Of a DNA stretch of 64,000 nucleotides, positions 58,560-64,000 are shown in pieces (within the stretch, counting starts at the first letter, position 1; each line of letters opens with the position of its first letter). Both the position numbers and the translations under genes were made by a program. The stretch comes from Sycobia sp. Sy_11. Its lineage: Eukaryota; Arthropoda; Insecta; Hymenoptera; Epichrysomallidae. The stretch is from contig JACCIC010000037.1 of NCBI GenBank assembly GCA_018907035.1, positions 1,791,501-1,855,500 on the forward strand. Direction: 5' to 3'. The notes beneath the pieces are model-generated. The model did not search any database, had not been told where the DNA came from, and saw only the letters and a program-made list of their open reading frames with translations.

Positions 58560-60147
58560 AACGGTGGAGATTTCGAAAGTGCTTTTTTTCGTCGACGGAC
58601 GTGATAGGAGAAGCGCTCGTGCCGAGAGCCAAAAAAGGACAACGTGAGTGAAAGAAGAGCAGGAGAGGGTAAACGTGCGTAGCGGGGAGAAAGAGGCAAG
58701 AGATTTAACGGCAACGCCGAAGAGGAAATACGGCCGAGGATTAGAGAAGCGGAAAATCTCGCGCTGTGGCGCTGCTCTCTCCCACGAAGCCCAGAAAGCG
58801 AAAAAGAGGGTGAGGTGTGGAAGAGCGAGCATTTAATCTTTTCAGTTTATGAGACAATGGAAGAATCCGCCAATTAATTTGGGCGCGTCTAGAGAACGAG
58901 CAGTGGCGAGACGATCAACGTATGCGATATTGCATCCATTTGATACTATGTATGCGAACGTTGTCTCGTATTACATGCGTGCGTCGATATTTCGGAGACC
59001 GTTCTGCCTGACTAGACGTGAACTTCACTACTTGTCTGGGGATACTTCCCTATAAAGTATTTTTACAAACTCCGCCCTTTTGTGTAATGTAGATCTTTTC
59101 AACTTTTATATATATATATATACACTGTTGTCTTTCTTTAAGATCTCGCCACCAACTTAATTTGAAATCCAAGCTTGACATCGTAAAATAAAATTTATAT
59201 AGGATTACTTACGCTACCATTTTCATTCTCAAGGAAAAAACTATATCGGACGCAGGCAATCTAATAAATTCATTTGGAATCTAAGGTATCTAAATTGGAA
59301 TCGGTGAAAAAACGGAAAGGAATAAAATATTGGCGAGAACGAAGAGAATTCAAATTGCACTACAATACAAAGCAGGCACCAAGGTGGAAGAAAAAAAACG
59401 ACCAACCACGACCGTCGCTTACACTTTCACAAATTTGGGATATTGCCCTCGAGCGAGATCTATTGAAAGGTTGCGGCCCCCCTTCTTTCCTTCTTTGATT
59501 AGGCAAAAATGGAAAACGAAAACTAGAGCAGAGCACCGGTAGTAGAGAGTGAGAACAAAGCGAGCGCGGGCGAGGAGAGAAATGAGCCGCGTGGAAAGAA
59601 CCATAGCACCAGTAGCGTAGCTAGCGCACGCACGCGCATTCGTACGAGCCAACGAGGCGAGAAAGCAGTAGCGGGGGCTAGATAAAGGAAAAAAGAGAAA
59701 GAGGGAGAGTGTGTGGAAAAAGGAGATGAACCGGTAGAGAGGAACGAAGGAGCGCTCTCGATCTCGCTCGCGCAGTTGTAGTAGCAGCAGAAAGAGAGGC
59801 GAGAGGAGTTGCTGGGGAAAAGCGCGCTGTTTTCAGCGGAACCGCCCCCGGAATTATTCATTATCTCCTCGCCCCCTCTCCCGAACTCTCACCCGTCTGA
59901 CGATCTCTTTCTTCCTTTCTTTTTCGCCTTTTTTTTCTTTATCGCACTCTTTGCCTTTTCTTTATCACCGTAGAAGAAAAGCATCGACTACCGGTTATAC
60001 GCTCCCCTACCTCCTACCTCCTAGCATCTCTGCCTTTCATTTTCTCGCCACGCCAAGCTCCTTGCGTTCTCCCCTCCCGCTTACTTTTCCTCTTTCACGG
60101 GCTACCGGTGAATGTCGAAGACGACTTCTCTAGGCCGATGCCTGCGT

Positions 60148-60150
<3 letters not shown>
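58560..60150. other. GC-moderate DNA, no gene recognised
   Basis: Purine-rich on the plus strand near 58640-58830 and 59680-59830. At 59205 on the minus strand a short ATG frame (MKMVA) ends at a donor-like GTAAGT, too short to call. No recognisable gene. Confidence 0.45.

Positions 60151-60195
<45 letters not shown>
60151..60195. repeat. (AT)n microsatellite
   Basis: Pure AT tract of 45 bp. Confidence 0.95.
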
Positions 60196-60196
<1 letters not shown>

Positions 60197-60469
60197 TCGT
60201 ATATATGTATCCATATAGAAGTAGTTATATGTATGTATATACATAATGAAATGTAGAAATAGAAATTCAGAAAGAACGAGTGCGAGAAGAGGAGGAGGAG
60301 GAAAAGAGAAGCCAGCAGGAACTAAAAGGATGTCGGGATCACTGAAAAGTTGAACAGTTAAATATTCATGTGACCGCAACGACCGAGACGCGGTGGCAGT
60401 AAGTACACGTCATAGCATTTCCCACGTAACCTGGACACTTTTCTTTTCCCACTGACGCCTCTCTTTTCT

Positions 60470-60472
<3 letters not shown>

Positions 60473-60533
<61 letters not shown>
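60473..60533. repeat. (TC)n microsatellite, 61 bp
   Basis: Near-pure TC tract that continues as pyrimidine-rich DNA to a CAG at 60586, i.e. directly upstream of the 44-nt exon candidate. Confidence 0.96.
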
Positions 60534-60541
<8 letters not shown>

Positions 60542-60586
60542 TTCTCTCTTTCATTTCTATAACCTCTTTTTTTTCATTTCTTCCAG

Positions 60587-60630
60587 TCCTGAGGAAACAG
60601 AAAAAAAACGGGATAAAGAGATTCGAGAAG
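60587..60630 (+). CDS. Candidate 44-nt micro-exon between good splice sites
   Basis: Upstream is a strong acceptor (CTCTTTTTTTTCATTTCTTCCAG ending at 60586, reported here only as a pyrimidine run with CAG) with a CTATAAC branch-point-like motif about 28 nt before it. Downstream is GAGAAG followed by GTAAGATAAG, close to the donor consensus. Two of three frames are open: PEETEKKRDKEIRE and LRKQKKNGIKRFEK; the third begins with a stop. Charged, Lys/Glu-rich micro-exons are common, but a purine-rich 44-mer also gives such peptides by chance. A TC array lies upstream and a GA array downstream, so the exon is bracketed by complementary repeats. No partner exon was identified. Confidence 0.25.
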
Positions 60631-60721
60631 GTAAGATAAGGTAGTTGTCGGCTGGAGGAGGGAAATAAGGGTGAGAACGTGAGAGAAGGACAACTACACA
60701 GCGATCTGCCTTCTAGATAAG

Positions 60722-60724
<3 letters not shown>

Positions 60725-60759
<35 letters not shown>
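60725..60759. repeat. (AG)n microsatellite
   Basis: Pure AG tract of 35 bp, complementary to the TC tract at 60473; the 44-nt exon candidate lies between them. Confidence 0.95.
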
Positions 60760-60761
<2 letters not shown>

Positions 60762-61480
60762 AGAACTGACTAGTCTATCGCTACTCGCGAGGGAGAGAGC
60801 GAGCCAAAGAAACGGAGGGACATGTCGAGTAGGAGCGCGTCCAAAGGACTGTCCAGCGGGGAATAGCTTCCGGGGAATTATTCACGCCCTCGCAATTTCG
60901 CCGATACGCGCCGCGCGCGCCCCCGGGACGATTTACTTCGTTCTCTCGTCTCCCTGAACGTAAACTGCTCCCGAGCTGCCCCCGCTCCTTTGCCGCCGAC
61001 TTTGCGCTCGCGGAGCTGATCGGGGCTGGGTACGCTTATTGAATTTATTACGGAGAGATTTTTTTTATACATATTGGATATTGTCACCCTCCTCAAAGTC
61101 GACAGCGAGGCTCCTCTCGCACGGACGCTCGCTTATTTCTGTTATTGGCTTGAAATTCTTTGAATACAGAATAACTCGATTCTTTTTAATCATAGCAACC
61201 GGGCGCGGATAGAAGAAGGCTCTCAATTCAGTACCTCTATTTATTCATTTGGAGAGAGATAGAGAGAGGGAGAGAAAAGATAGCCTTTGGGTGAAATTTC
61301 CACCCCCTTTCGCCGCATATCGGAGGCAATCGCTTAGGCTTTATATGCAAGCTCGTTTCGTCGTAAAATCTTATACTGCCATCCATTATTCGCGTCCGGT
61401 GACGCCGAGAGTTGGGTCAAAAGAGAGAATACATTGGGAGGGAGCATGCGAGATGAAATGGCAAAGTGTATGATCAGTTC
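60760..61480. other. GC-moderate DNA, no gene recognised
   Basis: Contains a CpG-rich patch at 60890-61020 (CCGCGCGCGCCCC). ORFs are under 75 codons. Confidence 0.5.
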
Positions 61481-62360
61481 ATTTTGATAAATTTACATAT
61501 ACATGAATCCCCGAGAAACCGTCATCGGATGATGTGTAGCTACTCGCAATGAGCAGTACTAATTACACTATCTCTTAACTCTTCAAAAAAAATAATTACG
61601 TCGAAACAAATATTTAAAATCGTATTTTAAGAATAATGAAATCTCATTCATCTTTGACAGAATAGAAATTAATGTTTGTTCTATTATTAAATCAACAATT
61701 GTCAAAAATATTTATAATCTTTTTTTAATTATTAATTAATAGTAATTAATTAACAATGGATATTCATTTGTAATTAACTTGTTTTTTATAATTATATCTA
61801 TTAGGTAATATAAATCCACAAAATCATCATAATTAACTTTTAAAAAAACTACAAATAACCTTCCTATTCAATTATTCAAAATTTTACACTTTCTGTTAAA
61901 CAAGCACATCAGTTTCACTTAATTTATGCGATTGGAAAAACATGCTGATAAAGGAATTGAATCGAATTCTTTTAGAGAATGAATTCTTTGTCTAGTGTTA
62001 ACCTAAGATGGTGATTAAAAAATATCTCTCTAGTATTTTATATTCGATTACTATTTTACATGTTAATGAAGAATAAAAATCTCGATAGCGATCGATTATA
62101 TAACTATATCTATGAATTTCGATACATACAATATATGAAAACTGATTAATAAAGAAACGTAGCTAAATAATGAGCGATAACGTATCCCAGAAATATCCCA
62201 AGCCTATAAAATAAAACGCCTGACAATATCGAACAAAATAGAATACCAAGAAATAAAACTAATGGAAATGAACCTATACAATGCATGTCCATAATTTTCG
62301 CTTTGTCCCGTCACTAAATTATAAACAGCGAAATTTTCAGCGTTGTCATACGTAGAAATG
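61480..62360. other. AT-rich block, nothing recognised
   Basis: Stops occur in all frames. There is a near-palindromic AATTAATTAA patch at about 61725-61755. Confidence 0.55.
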
Positions 62361-62638
62361 TGCACGGGTGCGTGCAAAAATAATAGAATAAAAAACTATA
62401 GTTCGTAGTTGGAAGTATTGTTTGCTCCAACCACGCGACTCTGTTTTTATAGTGTGGGATGACAGGGGAAGCGAAAGAGAAATCCTTTGAAAAAGGGGCG
62501 AAACGAACGAACCTAAGAGGAAAAGCTTCCGACTACGTTCTCTTCCTTTTTGCACAGATCCATGATGACTCCGGCAAGGACTAAGAGAGAGAAAGAGAAG
62601 CTCAGAAAGCTCCCTTTCCCTTACGAAAGAGTCAAAGC

Positions 62639-62645
62639 TCTCTCC

Positions 62646-62727
<82 letters not shown>

Positions 62728-62736
62728 CTCTCTCTC
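62639..62736. repeat. Compound (CT)n tract
   Basis: About 98 bp of CT repeats with CCC and TAC interruptions. Confidence 0.95.
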
Positions 62737-62739
62737 GCT

Positions 62740-63320
62740 GTCCCCCTTTCTCTTTACACCCCAGTGACTCGCCTATAGTTCTTCGACCACGCATATGAGG
62801 CCCTTCGGAGTGGACTAACAATGGAAAGAGAGCTCGAGAGAAAGAAAGAGAGCAGAAAAGAATTTCGTTGGATGTGCGTTCAGCGTGTAAAGAGAAAAGT
62901 ACGAACGCACGATAGAAAGAAGGTATAGGGCAATGCAGGGGGAGCAGATTGCGGTCGCTCGCTGGTATTATGACAGCAAACAAAATATCTTGGCGTAACG
63001 GACGCGTGCGACGCACTCGTATAACAGGAGAATGCGCGGAAGGAGCGTTCGTCTCTCTTTCTCTCGGTACACCGAAGAAGAAGTAGTGAGAGATAGAGAG
63101 CGAGAGCGAGAGAGGGAGAGAGAGAGACGGAGAGAAGGAGAGACTCGACTTGGTACTGGAACACACAATGACGGCGTATACCGGTATTGTTCTCCCAGTA
63201 ATTGAATCCATAGCCGCTAGTATCCCGCCCCGTGCCCTTCTCACTTTCGCGCCATTCCCTCCTCCATCCCTCTCCTGTGGCGCTTCGTCTTTATACTTTG
63301 CCGCCGTTCTCTACAACTGG
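62740..63320. other. GC-moderate DNA, no gene recognised
   Basis: Purine-rich on the plus strand near 62820-62925 and 63085-63145. Minus-strand frames here are Ser/Leu repeats. Confidence 0.5.

Positions 63321-63324
<4 letters not shown>

Positions 63325-63360
<36 letters not shown>
63325..63360. repeat. (TC)n microsatellite
   Basis: Pure TC tract of 36 bp, followed by GCTCTCTCTCG. Confidence 0.94.
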
Positions 63361-63363
<3 letters not shown>

Positions 63364-63486
63364 CTCTCTCGTCCGTCTTGCAAAACCTCCTCGAGTCGAA
63401 CGATGCCCCTCTACTTCCCTCTCTCTCTCCCGCACTCTTGCTCTTCGCATCGTTTCGAGGGCGAATTTCTCATATCGCTACGCCCG

Positions 63487-63768
63487 ATGCCGGGGAAAAG
63501 AAAGGCGAACGAAGCCGGCTTTGAAAACGGTAGGTGCGCACCCGCGGGAGATCGGCGCCGAATCGAATTTAATGCTCGACGATTGGCGAAAATTGTAACC
63601 TTTCTCTCGGTTGGCAAAGGGCCGCGTGTTTTTAATCCAATTAGGGAATATTTATTGCGCGTCCATGACGAGCCTTGGAGACGCGCCCGAATATTTGAAT
63701 CCTGCTCCCGCTTTTCTCGGGAATATCAAAAAGGCAGAAAAAGCGAGCACTTGAGTTTACCGCGCTGA
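63487..63768 (+). CDS. Unrecognised 93-aa ORF with a donor-like site at codon 15
   Basis: ATG at 63487 (start context CCCG-ATG-C, weak) opens 93 repeat-free codons. It begins MPGKRKANEAGFENG, and the codons after residue 14 contain GTAGGT, a possible donor, so only the first 15 residues might be exonic. The remainder is Arg-rich with segments such as RLAKIVTFLSVGKGPRVFNP that look protein-like. The frame is also open upstream through the CT array at 63325. No domain or family was recognised. It could be a first exon, a small protein, or chance. Confidence 0.14.
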   Translation: MPGKRKANEAGFENGRCAPAGDRRRIEFNARRLAKIVTFLSVGKGPRVFNPIREYLLRVHDEPWRRARIFESCSRFSREYQKGRKSEHLSLPR

Positions 63769-63779
63769 CTCTCGTATAA

Positions 63780-64000
63780 TGACTTTGCATCCGTACTCTT
63801 TTGAAAATATATTATATAATTGCAAATTAGCGATTGGTACAAAGCTTTCAGATCTTCAGTCTGGACAAATTTTCCGACTTATGCCTTGAACAATTTTTGA
63901 ATGGAGAATTCTCATTGCTGTAACGACTGGCACGATAAACGAGGAAGAAAAGATACGCTGACATTACCAAACGCAAGATGGTCGCTCAATTATCCCATTG
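63780..64000. other. Window edge, nothing recognised
   Basis: Moderately AT-rich sequence with no supportable feature. Confidence 0.5.

Noticed and set aside
1..64000. Known insect miRNA sequences (let-7, miR-100, miR-125, bantam, miR-1, miR-8, miR-9, miR-184, miR-276 and similar)
   Set aside because: I looked by eye for their mature sequences on the plus strand and recognised none. The check was not exhaustive, especially on the minus strand.

Overview
This window looks like non-coding DNA from an arthropod nuclear genome, most likely an insect and plausibly a hymenopteran such as an ant. That placement is inferred from style only: very dense pure dinucleotide microsatellites (TA, GA/CT, a few CA/GT), no obvious CpG depletion, and sharp alternation on the 0.5-2 kb scale between CpG-rich and very AT-rich blocks. 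There is no bacterial gene packing, no operon, no rRNA, no tRNA I could defend, and no CRISPR array. No protein-coding gene could be recognised by family. Most long open frames here are either microsatellites read as SLSLSL, EREREREE or YIYIYI repeats, or stop-poor frames through GC-rich DNA.

Layout. From 1 to about 24 kb, GC-rich blocks full of GA/CT tracts alternate with AT-rich blocks, and 12 of the 18 long (TA)n arrays lie here. From 24.1 to 25.5 kb there is a segment that could be a solo LTR or another repeat end, with a poly(A) signal and small hairpins. From 25.5 to 34 kb the main features are long CT and CA arrays, including a 159-bp compound tract at 30.9 kb. From 34 to 38.5 kb is the longest GC-rich block; it holds the best ATG-initiated repeat-free open frame (192 codons). 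From 38.5 to 42.2 kb lie a nested hairpin and tandem-repeat locus and a plausible 35-codon first coding exon with a clean donor site. From 42 to 64 kb come more microsatellite-rich GC blocks and AT-rich blocks, a perfect 15-bp hairpin at 49.0 kb, and two small exon-like segments bounded by good splice signals (52.6 kb on the minus strand, 60.6 kb on the plus strand).

How it fits together. The simplest reading is intergenic or long-intron DNA. Three minus-strand sites (about 52.68, 34.64 and 21.07 kb) join a good polypyrimidine-YAG acceptor directly, or within 2 nt, to a GTRAR-type donor, the arrangement of recursive splicing (ratchet) points in long insect introns. If real, they would mean that much of the window is one long minus-strand intron. 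This is the most interesting hypothesis I can offer. It is unproven, because splice-like motifs also arise by chance in 64 kb and the CT microsatellites imitate polypyrimidine tracts. All coding calls are low confidence.
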